The notes under the pieces are model-generated. The model was given only the letters and a program-made list of their open reading frames with translations. It was not told the DNA's origin and did not search any database. From positions 1 to 24,912 of the forward strand of contig CAYQPF010000072.1 in NCBI GenBank assembly GCA_964419225.1: 24,912 nucleotides of DNA, in the 5' to 3' direction. Of this stretch, positions 1-7,632 are shown piece by piece. The position numbers and the translations under genes were made by a program. Each line of letters starts with the position of its first letter. Position 1 is the first letter of the stretch. The DNA comes from CAYQPF01 sp964419225. Lineage in GTDB: Bacteria > Cloacimonadota > Cloacimonadia > Cloacimonadales > CAYQPF01.

Positions 1-2
1 AC

Positions 3-995
3 TGTACTTTCCCTCATGCCATCGAGTTCCTGAACAAGAAATACTCCGATATCTTACCGATATTGACCTCATATCCTGAGTTGGAAAACTACCTTTCACC
101 CTTCATGGATGCCTGGGAAGGAGGAGCACAGGATCAACTGCAGGGGCAAATTGCGTCTGCAAAGATTCCCTTGTCCCGTATGATCTCCCCACATCTCTAT
201 TGGGTAATGAGTGGAGACGATTTTACCCTCGACATCAACAATCCGGATGAACCAAAAATTCTTTGTGTGGGTAATAACCCTGACCGGCAGAATATCTATT
301 CGGCTGCACTGGGTTTGTACAACTCCCGTATTGTAAAACTGATTAATAAAAAAGGACAGTTGAAATGCTCTGTCATAATCGATGAGCTGCCAACGATCTA
401 TTTCCGGGGACTGGATAACCTTATTGCAACAGCACGAAGCAACAAGGTTGCAGTTTGTCTCGGCTTCCAGGACTTTTCTCAATTGAACCGCGACTACGGA
501 GACAAAGAAGCCAAGGTAGTGATGAACACTGTCGGTAATATCTTCAGTGGCCAGGTAGTTGGAGAAACAGCGAAAATGCTCTCGGATCGTTTTGGAAAAG
601 TACTTCAAAAACGTCAATCCCTGACCATCAACAGAAATGACAAATCAAGATCCATTTCCACTCAAATGGATAGTCTTATTCCAGCCTCCAAGATATCCAA
701 CCTTTCGCAGGGAATGTTTGTAGGAGCTGTATCCGACAACTTCGACGAAAAAATTGAGCAAAAGATATTTCATGCAGAGATTGTGGTAGATTCGGACAAG
801 GTTAAAAATGAGACAAAAGACCATGTTCCAATTGCAAAAATCGCTAACTTTGAGAATAACAAGGGAGAAGATACCATGAAAACCGAAATAAATGAAAATT
901 ACTCCCGTATTAAGAAGGAAGTTTATCAAATCATAGCAAGTGAACTCGAGCGGATTGGCAATGATCCGGAATTAAAACATTTGATAAAAAAATAA
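3..995 (+). CDS. mobC: MobC-type conjugation coupling protein (VirD4/TraG-like ATPase), 3' part
   Basis: C-terminal part of the inner-membrane ATPase that hands the relaxase-bound DNA strand to the mating channel. The frame is open from the first base of the window, so the true start and the Walker A loop lie upstream; the TTG at 63 is internal. Visible are a Walker B-type segment CSVIIDELPTIYF (Asp-Glu at 381-386), then the GLDNLIATARSNKVAVCLGFQD stretch characteristic of VirD4-family coupling proteins, where the ring subunits meet (positions about 408-470), and the conserved NTVGNIFSGQV segment. The last 60 codons are a charged, helical tail. The family assignment to Bacteroides MobC is from recognition of these motifs, not from a search. 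The gene is convergent with the lanthipeptide operon that follows, which marks the left edge of the cargo. It ends in TAA and looks complete at the 3' end. Confidence 0.9.
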   Translation, partial: CTFPHAIEFLNKKYSDILPILTSYPELENYLSPFMDAWEGGAQDQLQGQIASAKIPLSRMISPHLYWVMSGDDFTLDINNPDEPKILCVGNNPDRQNIYSAALGLYNSRIVKLINKKGQLKCSVIIDELPTIYFRGLDNLIATARSNKVAVCLGFQDFSQLNRDYGDKEAKVVMNTVGNIFSGQVVGETAKMLSDRFGKVLQKRQSLTINRNDKSRSISTQMDSLIPASKISNLSQGMFVGAVSDNFDEKIEQKIFHAEIVVDSDKVKNETKDHVPIAKIANFENNKGEDTMKTEINENYSRIKKEVYQIIASELERIGNDPELKHLIKK

Positions 996-1096
996 AATTA
1001 AGACAATTGAACCAGATATTCTTGATAATGGGTTTGTGCTAAATTCAAATTATTTGACAATAAGCTTGAATTTATTCTCGTACGATGTTTACTTTG

Positions 1097-1153
1097 AATC
1101 CGACTATCGAAAATGACAGAAATCCTTTTTCTGATATATTTTTCTATCGGATT
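1097..1153. terminator. Nested inverted repeats between convergent genes, candidate bidirectional terminator
   Basis: An inner perfect hairpin CAGAAA-TCCTT-TTTCTG (1117-1133) sits inside an outer perfect 7-bp inverted repeat AATCCGA (1097-1103) / TCGGATT (1147-1153). A short T-run follows the inner hairpin on the plus strand (1139-1143). The position, between the convergent ends of mobC and the split LanB operon, fits a shared terminator. The stems are AT-rich, so the strength is uncertain. Confidence 0.4.
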
Positions 1154-1155
1154 GA

Positions 1156-2022
1156 TCATGATTTTTCAGTACGCGCACTTTTTGATTTGTAGAATTTGAG
1201 TAAAAAGTCGTATACAACCGCCTCGTGCATGCGTTGCTTGCTGCGAAACCAGCGATTGATCATCATGTGGGTATAGCTTGACAATAGACGGTTAAGGGTC
1301 TCTTCGTTTTCAGTTAGCTGTCCAATTTGGCTTCCGATTGGTTGCTGCATCTTTGACCTTTCTGCCAAAATAGCATGAAATGCTTGATGCTTTTGATCAC
1401 TTGCTTCTAACAGTTTTTCTACTTTTTCCCTATGTACACGATATTTGTCTGAAAGCTGTGACCTGCTGTTTTCCATCCCAAATTCACGTACAAAGGTCTC
1501 TTTAACCATAGAAATAAACATTATTTTCTGTTGCAGATTATAAGAAAAGTCATTTAGCAGTGCATCCACAGACACCAATACGGACATCCACCTGAACTCC
1601 TCGGCATCATCGCCTCGTATCGACTTGAGAATTTCTGCAAAATAATGGCTGTCATAAAAGAAGAGTGATTCTGAATGTTCCATAGTGTCCTCTCCATATC
1701 GTTCAATCTCTCGTTGATAGGTGTCAATCTGTACTTTCCATACGAGGTTGTTTTGGATATATGGTTGTAGCGACCTATTAAGCATCTTAATGGGCTCCTC
1801 CATTTTACCTGAGTTGGTGAGGAGAAAGCGTACCCTCAAGTGGAGCTCGGGATCATTGTAGCGGATAAAAAACCACTTGCTGATCACTCCTTTGTTGAGC
1901 AGTTGATTTGCCACCGGTGCAATGACATCAGTAAGTAACAGATCGGCAATTTTGAATCCGCTGTAGACTTTAAAGTATAGCCACTTGTCCCCTACGATAA
2001 ATGTCCTTTGTACTCCTGTCAT
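1156..2022 (-). CDS. Lanthipeptide dehydratase elimination half (SpaB_C / thiopeptide-type bacteriocin biosynthesis domain)
   Basis: This 288-residue protein is the stand-alone elimination domain of a class I LanB. It should remove glutamate from glutamylated Ser/Thr of the precursor to leave dehydroalanine and dehydrobutyrine. Family hallmarks are clear: WFFIRYNDPELHLRVRF (residues 50-66, with Arg54, His61 and Arg63), DTYQREIERYG (100-110), and near the C-terminus HMMINRWF followed by Glu267 and a YDFLLKFY helix (252-278). In firmicute LanB proteins this domain is fused to the glutamylation domain; here it is separate, as in other Bacteroidota lanthipeptide clusters such as pinensin. Its ATG overlaps the stop of the preceding gene in an ATGA (2019-2022), so the two halves are translationally coupled and probably act as a complex. 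It is the last gene of the operon. Confidence 0.95.
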   Translation of the reverse strand: MTGVQRTFIVGDKWLYFKVYSGFKIADLLLTDVIAPVANQLLNKGVISKWFFIRYNDPELHLRVRFLLTNSGKMEEPIKMLNRSLQPYIQNNLVWKVQIDTYQREIERYGEDTMEHSESLFFYDSHYFAEILKSIRGDDAEEFRWMSVLVSVDALLNDFSYNLQQKIMFISMVKETFVREFGMENSRSQLSDKYRVHREKVEKLLEASDQKHQAFHAILAERSKMQQPIGSQIGQLTENEETLNRLLSSYTHMMINRWFRSKQRMHEAVVYDFLLKFYKSKSARTEKS

Positions 2023-4247
2023 ACAGACTCTGTTTTATGGAATGTAAATATGAATTCGTTGGTAAAAGCTCCAGCTTCCGTTTTGAGAATAGCATTTTCT
2101 GTATCAAACAGAAATTCCTGCAAGGTAAATTGTTGACGTTTTTTCACTACGGAGTACAACATGCTCACACTAGTAAGGCTTTGGGTGTCTACAAACAGCT
2201 CATTGTCTCCGTCTGGCAAGACCACAAAGCGGGGAATGCCGGTTTTAGTTCTCCATTGCTCAAGTAATTGTAGATCTTTATTCTCCACGATGGGCTTGAT
2301 CTCGTCCAGTTTGACATGCCATCTGGCTAATACGAGGATTACATTTTTATAGGATATACGAGGCAAATAGGGATATTCATTAAAGAGCGGGCTTAGAACG
2401 ATACCGAGTCCTCGCTGTTGTTGCTGTTGTAGGTTGCAGAGGAACTGATAGATTGGCGTAGTGCCGGAGTAAAAAAAATTGTGGGAAGTTGTGAGTCTGG
2501 GAATGATCTCTTTGTTTAATCTTTTGGAACGCAGTACAAACTTTCTTTGTCGTACAGATACCATCAAATCAGAAATTTCCAATTGAAATTCCTTGTCTAC
2601 GGCTGATTTGGCAAGGTAGGGAATTTCGTATTGATGAAGTACAGGGCGAGCAAGGATATTTCCGGTGCGTGATTCGGAGATATGGACAATCTCAGCGTAG
2701 AGTTTATCGGGGGGCAAAGCTAGTTCTTCTTCTCTGATAATGTTTTTTACGGCGTTGTGGATTTGCTCATCTACATGGCAAAATCGTCCCAGCAGGTTTG
2801 CGGCACTTGATCCACCCATAGGATGGAGATAGATTTTTGATTGGCCGTTTGGATCGTAAGAAAAGATCTCACAAATGGCGGTTATGGTGTGGGGCAGGTC
2901 GTCCCACTTTGCCTGTACGTTCTTCACATCTTCATCTGTGAGGAAGACTTCCTGCTGTTTAGTTAGCAGGGCTTCCATAATTTTGCGGTACAACAACGAT
3001 TGCACTCCACTCCATGTAATGGGGGTATTTTCATACTGCATTCTGCCAAATGAAATTCCCTCCAAGAGAGGGCTGATATCTCCGTTTGTTCCCGACTGGC
3101 GCATGTCGAGCCCCATTTCAGAATCCAATAATTGTGCTAATGGAATTTCGCGATCTTCGTATCGGTCGTAAAAAGAAGAGGCAAATTTGTCCAAAAAAGT
3201 CTCTTGTCTGTTGGGCGGTGAGAGCTTGTTAAGGAACGTCATGGTGTGTAATATTTCGTTGGTGATTTTTTTGCTAACCTCAGCTTTTTCGCAATGTTTG
3301 ATCATATCAGACTGGAAGAGATATTTTTCATTAAATGTGGTACCTAAAGCCTTAATCTGTTCTTTAATTTTGTCATATAGTAAAAGGGTAGTTCCAATCG
3401 GTTGGGTGTCTATATCCAATAATAGGCAGGATAACGATTGTAAGGAGTTACCAAGTTCTTGTTGATCCTCAATTTTTTTTAGCACAAAAATAAGCTGGTC
3501 TAATAATTCTAACCCGGTGATGCTTGGTTCTAATTCACTAGTTAGCACCTGATTGTCGATTAATTCATCTAAGAACGCCCAGGCTTCTTCCATAGTAATT
3601 TCTTCATCTACAAGTAATTTTGCCATTTGGTCCAATGTGGCTCCATCTTTAGCACACGCAAGTAAGCATTGTAAATATTCTGAGTTTTCGATTGCAATAA
3701 TATTATGCCGACGAATGCCATCGTTGTAGCGAAATTCTATATAGCGGAGTTTGTCTCCAACAAGATAGATGCTATTATTTGGGTAATACCTTAATCTTTG
3801 TCTCAGTTCACTTTTTTTAGAAATATCCTGTATTAAGGAGCAGAGGTAGTTCATGTCTAAACGGGTATGGCGGGAATAGAGATTTGAATCCGGCATAGCA
3901 ATGTTTGTTTTTTCGGCCATTTCTCCTACAGAACAACCTGCAAACAATCCAAAGGGTGTGCATCTTGATGCCATACGGGACAAGTATTTCAAAAACGAAA
4001 AAAAGAATTTTTCTTTGTCTTTTGGTTTTAGACTATCTTCTAAATATTTATAAGTTTCACTATACAATACTGGAGTAGCAAGAAATACAGATTCTTGAAT
4101 ATCGAATCGGCTAACAATTTTCTTTAGAAATTCTGAAGATTTGTCTAATTCATTTAACCATTCCGTAAATAGTGTCAAAGGAAAAAAAGGACTGCGAAAA
4201 ACGAATGATGAAAAGGGTTGAAAAGGGTTTTGGTTTTTCATACTCAT
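2019..4247 (-). CDS. lanB: Lantibiotic dehydratase, glutamylation half (Lant_dehydr_N)
   Basis: A 742-residue cytoplasmic enzyme that, in the LanB family, uses glutamyl-tRNA to glutamylate Ser and Thr in the core of the leader-bearing precursor. The N-terminus has the F-x-FRSPFFP start typical of the family (residues 15-23), then the signature SRCTPFGLFAG (94-104) and RHTRLDMNYL (126-135). The late segment PRLTTSHNFFYSGT is also a family hallmark. The length fits a LanB without its C-terminal elimination domain, which is the next gene (ATGA overlap). A run of five glutamines lies shortly after that late motif. The ATG at 4247 is 11 bases after the lanC stop; a second ATG two codons in is an alternative. 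The RiPP leader-binding subdomain expected inside LanB could not be delimited by eye. Confidence 0.95.
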   Translation of the reverse strand: MSMKNQNPFQPFSSFVFRSPFFPLTLFTEWLNELDKSSEFLKKIVSRFDIQESVFLATPVLYSETYKYLEDSLKPKDKEKFFFSFLKYLSRMASRCTPFGLFAGCSVGEMAEKTNIAMPDSNLYSRHTRLDMNYLCSLIQDISKKSELRQRLRYYPNNSIYLVGDKLRYIEFRYNDGIRRHNIIAIENSEYLQCLLACAKDGATLDQMAKLLVDEEITMEEAWAFLDELIDNQVLTSELEPSITGLELLDQLIFVLKKIEDQQELGNSLQSLSCLLLDIDTQPIGTTLLLYDKIKEQIKALGTTFNEKYLFQSDMIKHCEKAEVSKKITNEILHTMTFLNKLSPPNRQETFLDKFASSFYDRYEDREIPLAQLLDSEMGLDMRQSGTNGDISPLLEGISFGRMQYENTPITWSGVQSLLYRKIMEALLTKQQEVFLTDEDVKNVQAKWDDLPHTITAICEIFSYDPNGQSKIYLHPMGGSSAANLLGRFCHVDEQIHNAVKNIIREEELALPPDKLYAEIVHISESRTGNILARPVLHQYEIPYLAKSAVDKEFQLEISDLMVSVRQRKFVLRSKRLNKEIIPRLTTSHNFFYSGTTPIYQFLCNLQQQQQRGLGIVLSPLFNEYPYLPRISYKNVILVLARWHVKLDEIKPIVENKDLQLLEQWRTKTGIPRFVVLPDGDNELFVDTQSLTSVSMLYSVVKKRQQFTLQEFLFDTENAILKTEAGAFTNEFIFTFHKTESV

Positions 4248-4258
4248 TAAAGACTAAG

Positions 4259-5440
4259 TTAACTGATTAATAAACATTCATCCCAAGCAGGATCTTCCTG
4301 CATTACAAAGGATAACAAACTTAGGCCAATACCTGCTATGCCCTCCAACAAGTTTTCATCAGTTTGCCACCCTCCGTATTTTTCTGTTCTCCAAGTCTTA
4401 TAACCGGCCAAACCATCATCGAAAACGGCCATTTTTAGAGTCTCAATTACCCAATAATCTGCAGCTTCTTTAAACTCAATTTGATTTGTATAACGAAATA
4501 ATCTATTAAATATTTGGGCAATACCAGCTGTTCCGTGACAAATACCGGCATCTTGCACAAAATTATCTTTTAGACCTCTCCTGGCCGCAGCATGAAGCAA
4601 TATTGTCATTCCCCTTTCTATCCAATCTTGATTTTTTAGGATTAAACCCGATTGCCAGATGGCTATTGCAACACCCAAATCACCATAGCACCAAGCTAAA
4701 CGGGTTTTATAAAGTATCGGTTGGCTTTCGATAGAAGTATTTGGGAAGAATGTGCCATATTTTTCGACGGAGATCTTCTGATTAAGAATATAGCTAACTG
4801 TTTTTATTAGTAAAGTTTTGACTATTTTTTCTTTTGGCATTATTTGTAAAACCTTGCAAAGGACAAGCGCAATACTGGAACTACCATGTGATAGAGAAAT
4901 ATTAAACCCCTTAATTCCTGTTTCATGGTCGATGATTGTCATCCATTTTACCCCATCTCCTTCCTCTATAGCAATATTAACCAATAATTGAATAAGATGT
5001 CGAAGGTAGTCCTGACGATTACGTTTTGCAAAGTAGAAGATTATACCCGTTGCTCCGTGCAGAAAATCATAATTACCTTTTTTAAGCTCAATTTGAGCTA
5101 CTTGATAAAGATAGTCGTCAGCATTTGAAAGCATTTCATTTGAATCAGCTTGAATAAATCCATTATTGGAAAGATGGTCTAATAACCAACAAGTTCCAGC
5201 AATACCTGAACAGAATGAAAATGGCTGAGGTGATTTTTCAATTTGAATAAAAAGATCATTTATAACCTCTATGGATCGTTTATGAATAATGGAAGAATTC
5301 TTATATTTTGAGTGATAGAATAAAAAAAGAGACTGGCCTGCTTTACCAGAAAGTAAGCCAATCCCTTGATTTCGTTCTTGCATAAGAAAATCTGCGATTT
5401 CTTCAACTTTTCTTTGGCATGAAATATAATAATTAGTCAT
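4259..5440 (-). CDS. lanC: Lanthionine synthetase C family cyclase
   Basis: This 393-residue protein is the zinc cyclase that adds Cys thiols to dehydrated Ser/Thr and closes the (methyl)lanthionine rings. The three zinc ligands of LanC are present: Cys251 in AWCYGDLG, and Cys301-His302 in GICHGTAG. The Gly-rich repeats of the alpha/alpha barrel are visible at DFLHGATG (125-132), SLSHGSSS (182-189), and EGIAGIGLSLL near the C-terminus. His185 probably corresponds to the catalytic histidine of NisC. The length is normal for stand-alone LanC. It lies between the precursor gene (190 bp upstream) and the split LanB (11 bp downstream), so lanC, lanB and the elimination half form a tight set. All recognised catalytic residues are intact, so activity is expected. 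Confidence 0.97.
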   Translation of the reverse strand: MTNYYISCQRKVEEIADFLMQERNQGIGLLSGKAGQSLFLFYHSKYKNSSIIHKRSIEVINDLFIQIEKSPQPFSFCSGIAGTCWLLDHLSNNGFIQADSNEMLSNADDYLYQVAQIELKKGNYDFLHGATGIIFYFAKRNRQDYLRHLIQLLVNIAIEEGDGVKWMTIIDHETGIKGFNISLSHGSSSIALVLCKVLQIMPKEKIVKTLLIKTVSYILNQKISVEKYGTFFPNTSIESQPILYKTRLAWCYGDLGVAIAIWQSGLILKNQDWIERGMTILLHAAARRGLKDNFVQDAGICHGTAGIAQIFNRLFRYTNQIEFKEAADYWVIETLKMAVFDDGLAGYKTWRTEKYGGWQTDENLLEGIAGIGLSLLSFVMQEDPAWDECLLIS

Positions 5441-5473
5441 CTGATTTGTAATAATATAAAAAATTTAGCAAAA

Positions 5474-5553
5474 AAGTGATATCCTCTAAAAGTTTACTCA
5501 CATTTAAGTTTGTAACCAGAATAGAAAATCATTTCGAATAAAATTTATCACTT
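5474..5553. repeat. Inverted repeat between precursor gene and lanC
   Basis: AAGTGATA (5474-5481) and TATCACTT (5546-5553) are a perfect 8-bp inverted repeat with a 64-bp loop. Read on the minus strand, the second arm runs directly into a T-run. It lies in the 190-bp non-coding gap after the precursor stop. A leaky terminator or RNA-processing site that lowers lanCB expression relative to the precursor would suit this place, but the long AT-rich loop makes this uncertain. No additional precursor-like reading frame was found in the gap. Confidence 0.3.
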
Positions 5554-5630
5554 CCAAGAAAATAATAATCAATAATGCATTAACTTATATATCTGCCAAT
5601 TTATACAAGAAGAAGCTGTCATTTTATAGC

Positions 5631-5855
5631 CTAACATAAAAATGCAGTCTCAGGAGGACAGGTTGAAGAGAGACAAAGTTGTGGAACCTGAGTATAACAT
5701 TTGGCTGAAGGACAACCAGCACATATGGTACCCACAATTTGAGAGATGTCTCCACATAATACTGGATCTACAGAGTCTCCTCCGTAAATTCTGTTTTCTT
5801 CATTTTTCCCAAGGGCAGCTATTAGCTCCTTGTTTAGTTTTAACTGTTTTTTCAT
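5631..5855 (-). CDS. Class I lanthipeptide precursor (double-glycine leader)
   Basis: A 74-residue peptide that matches the Bacteroidota class I lanthipeptide leader pattern: Lys-rich start, LKLNKELIAAL, an acidic/Asn patch, then IYGG. Cleavage after Gly25-Gly26 would leave a 26-residue leader and a 48-residue core. The core holds seven Cys (core positions 8, 19, 22, 27, 35, 40 and the last residue, 48) and nine Ser/Thr (2, 12, 17, 24, 29, 37, 38, 39, 44), so up to seven rings are possible in principle. It contains two Cys-rich stretches, CAGCPSAKC and CLSSTCPPETAFLC. The gene sits 27 bp after the S41 protease and 190 bp before lanC, which fixes its role. The class is secure; the ring pattern, bioactivity and any sugar attachment are unknown. 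No LanD-type decarboxylase is seen, so the C-terminal Cys is not expected to become an aminovinyl-cysteine. Confidence 0.9.
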   Translation of the reverse strand: MKKQLKLNKELIAALGKNEENRIYGGDSVDPVLCGDISQIVGTICAGCPSAKCYTQVPQLCLSSTCPPETAFLC

Positions 5856-5877
5856 AACGGTTTAATATTAAATACTT

Positions 5878-5885
5878 CAAAATTA
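5878..5885 (-). promoter_or_regulatory. Possible -7 element upstream of the precursor gene
   Basis: TAATTTTG on the minus strand fits the Bacteroides -7 pattern TAnnTTTG, 22 bases ahead of the precursor ATG. No TTTG is seen at the -33 distance, and the site overlaps the end of the S41 gene. It could give the precursor extra transcription independent of the long operon, but this is a weak candidate. Confidence 0.22.
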
Positions 5886-7622
5886 ATAAGAGGTTGAAGT
5901 GTCCTCTTTCTTTATGGCCAATAAAGCATATTCTAATAATTCATCTTTTCCATTGATAACTCCTTGTATACTTGGAGTAATTACTTTATCAATGGATATA
6001 CCTACACGCTGAGTTCCCTGTCCATTCGGATAATACACACCAAGCGAAGAAAACATTAATGTTGCTTTTGACGGAAGATAGATATATGTAACGTTTCCAT
6101 CTGCACCGGCAGTTTGAGATCCGATAACGGAAACATTTGAGTTGGACTGTAAAAGCATGGTGAGAAACTCCCCGTTTGATTGAGTTGTTTCATCTACCAA
6201 CACAATAATTTTTCCAGAAAATTTTGTGCCAGGGTATACTTGGGTTCGTTGTCTTTTCTGTTCAAAAAGACCAGGCATCTTTTTTACAGGACAGGTTAAT
6301 ATTGCGAATTCAGTATTATTAGGGACTAACAAATCCATCGCGATTTGATAAAATTCGTTGTAGGAAGTATGTCTCAAATCTACGATCAAAGCACTGGCTT
6401 TGCTTATTCCCTCTCTTACATCATACGCATTTGACTTATTTACATTCTTGGATATTATATATCCTATGGAGTCTTCCAGAAAACCAAATACAATTGGTTT
6501 TATAGATTCAGTCCATGAAAAATAACCACCTAAAAATAAAGTTGATACCTTAGTCCTACTCGTGTCTTGTTCTCTTTTAAAGGCTATATCGATTGTATCT
6601 TCTCTTGTAAAACCCAGAATCCAGGCGGCATCTTTCAAAAAAACAGCTTGATTCGATTTGGATGAATGTTGACGTATAAACTGCATACGTTTATTTATTT
6701 TTTCTTTACCAATTTGAACAACCTCGTCTCCGGCACGTAGCTCGCTTGTCGTCAGATCATTTTGCTTTATATCTGTAATAATAAGGCGCTCATCTATGAA
6801 ACGCGTCTGAATTGCAGGTACTTTATTGCCAAAACACATCCAAAAAAAGTTTTGTGAATAAGAATGGGTATCGTCAATCTCTGCTTGCAGTTGGTAGCAA
6901 GCTGATAAATATAAACCATAGTTGCTTGCGTTTATAAATACGGGAATGTACTTTCTCAATGTTTGCTTCCAGCTATTGTCCATTAAGTATTTGTAGGGAA
7001 AGTAATATTCAATAATATTCCAATATCTAAACAATGACAACAATCTTTGGCCGCAGTCAAGCTGCATATGATTCGAATATAAACTATCCTTATCAAATAC
7101 AGGAACGCCGTTTGGATAAAAAGACAAAAATTGATTTTTAACTTCTCTTTGAGCATACCTAAGATTTAATAGTTTATCGCTGATTTTTTTACTAAAAAAA
7201 ACTGTATCGGTGATCCAGGAAATGGAAAGGTTCCTGATGCTTATAGAGTCGATGTTTTCAACCTCAGTTTTATTTTGCACCACATTGTAAGAGCCAAACC
7301 CGTCAATCCATCTAATAAGGATAGAGTCTCTTTCTGCCCTATTATTCATTCTTAGAATTGAATGTATCAAGTCAAATAGCTCGTAATCCAAATTGTAAAT
7401 ATTGTCAACAAATGCAGGGTGGTGGTATTTTACAAATCCCCAAACTTTACAAACCACCTCTAAATCATTATAGACTTGTTCGTTCAGTATAATTGAAGTG
7501 ATACCTGAACTTTTTGAATAATCCTGATATTCTTTAGAATAGAGTCTGTTAGATGCATAAAGAATACAACATAAGATGATTACATAGTATTTCCCTTTGT
7601 TAATAATGAATGATTTATACAT
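5883..7622 (-). CDS. S41 family (C-terminal-processing type) serine peptidase
   Basis: A 579-residue S41 peptidase with an N-terminal hydrophobic stretch (about residues 11-24), probably a signal peptide or anchor that places it in the cell envelope. The Bacteroidota S41 N-terminal segment VWGFVKYHHPAF is at 60-71, DDTHSYS at 250-256, a PDZ-like region with the AGDEVVQIG motif around 270-350, and the catalytic Ser-containing QSNGEF at 481-486 (Ser482), with the following GSQTAGADGN loop (501-510). It lies directly upstream of the precursor and 10 bp after the double-GT2 gene, so it belongs to the operon. Export already involves a C39 leader peptidase, so this enzyme may trim the exported product, act in self-protection or control quality in the periplasm. 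The substrate cannot be told from sequence. Confidence 0.9.
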   Translation of the reverse strand: MYKSFIINKGKYYVIILCCILYASNRLYSKEYQDYSKSSGITSIILNEQVYNDLEVVCKVWGFVKYHHPAFVDNIYNLDYELFDLIHSILRMNNRAERDSILIRWIDGFGSYNVVQNKTEVENIDSISIRNLSISWITDTVFFSKKISDKLLNLRYAQREVKNQFLSFYPNGVPVFDKDSLYSNHMQLDCGQRLLSLFRYWNIIEYYFPYKYLMDNSWKQTLRKYIPVFINASNYGLYLSACYQLQAEIDDTHSYSQNFFWMCFGNKVPAIQTRFIDERLIITDIKQNDLTTSELRAGDEVVQIGKEKINKRMQFIRQHSSKSNQAVFLKDAAWILGFTREDTIDIAFKREQDTSRTKVSTLFLGGYFSWTESIKPIVFGFLEDSIGYIISKNVNKSNAYDVREGISKASALIVDLRHTSYNEFYQIAMDLLVPNNTEFAILTCPVKKMPGLFEQKRQRTQVYPGTKFSGKIIVLVDETTQSNGEFLTMLLQSNSNVSVIGSQTAGADGNVTYIYLPSKATLMFSSLGVYYPNGQGTQRVGISIDKVITPSIQGVINGKDELLEYALLAIKKEDTSTSY

Positions 7623-7632
7623 ATAATGAATT

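Noticed and set aside
62..995. TTG at 63 as the start of the mobC-type gene
   Set aside because: The frame is open to the window edge and the upstream residues fit the protein; the gene simply starts outside the window.
996..1155. Search for direct repeats shared with 17434-18022 as traces of cargo insertion
   Set aside because: No convincing shared direct repeat was seen by eye at the two cargo edges.
2408..2440. CTG/TTG triplet repeat coding a glutamine run in LanB, considered as a phase-variable repeat
   Set aside because: Changes in triplet number keep the frame, and the run is short and mixed, so it is not a switch.
5559..5630. Short minus-strand frame starting MTASSC after the precursor, considered as a second precursor
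   Set aside because: Only 17 codons, with no double-glycine leader and no core; not comparable to the real precursor.
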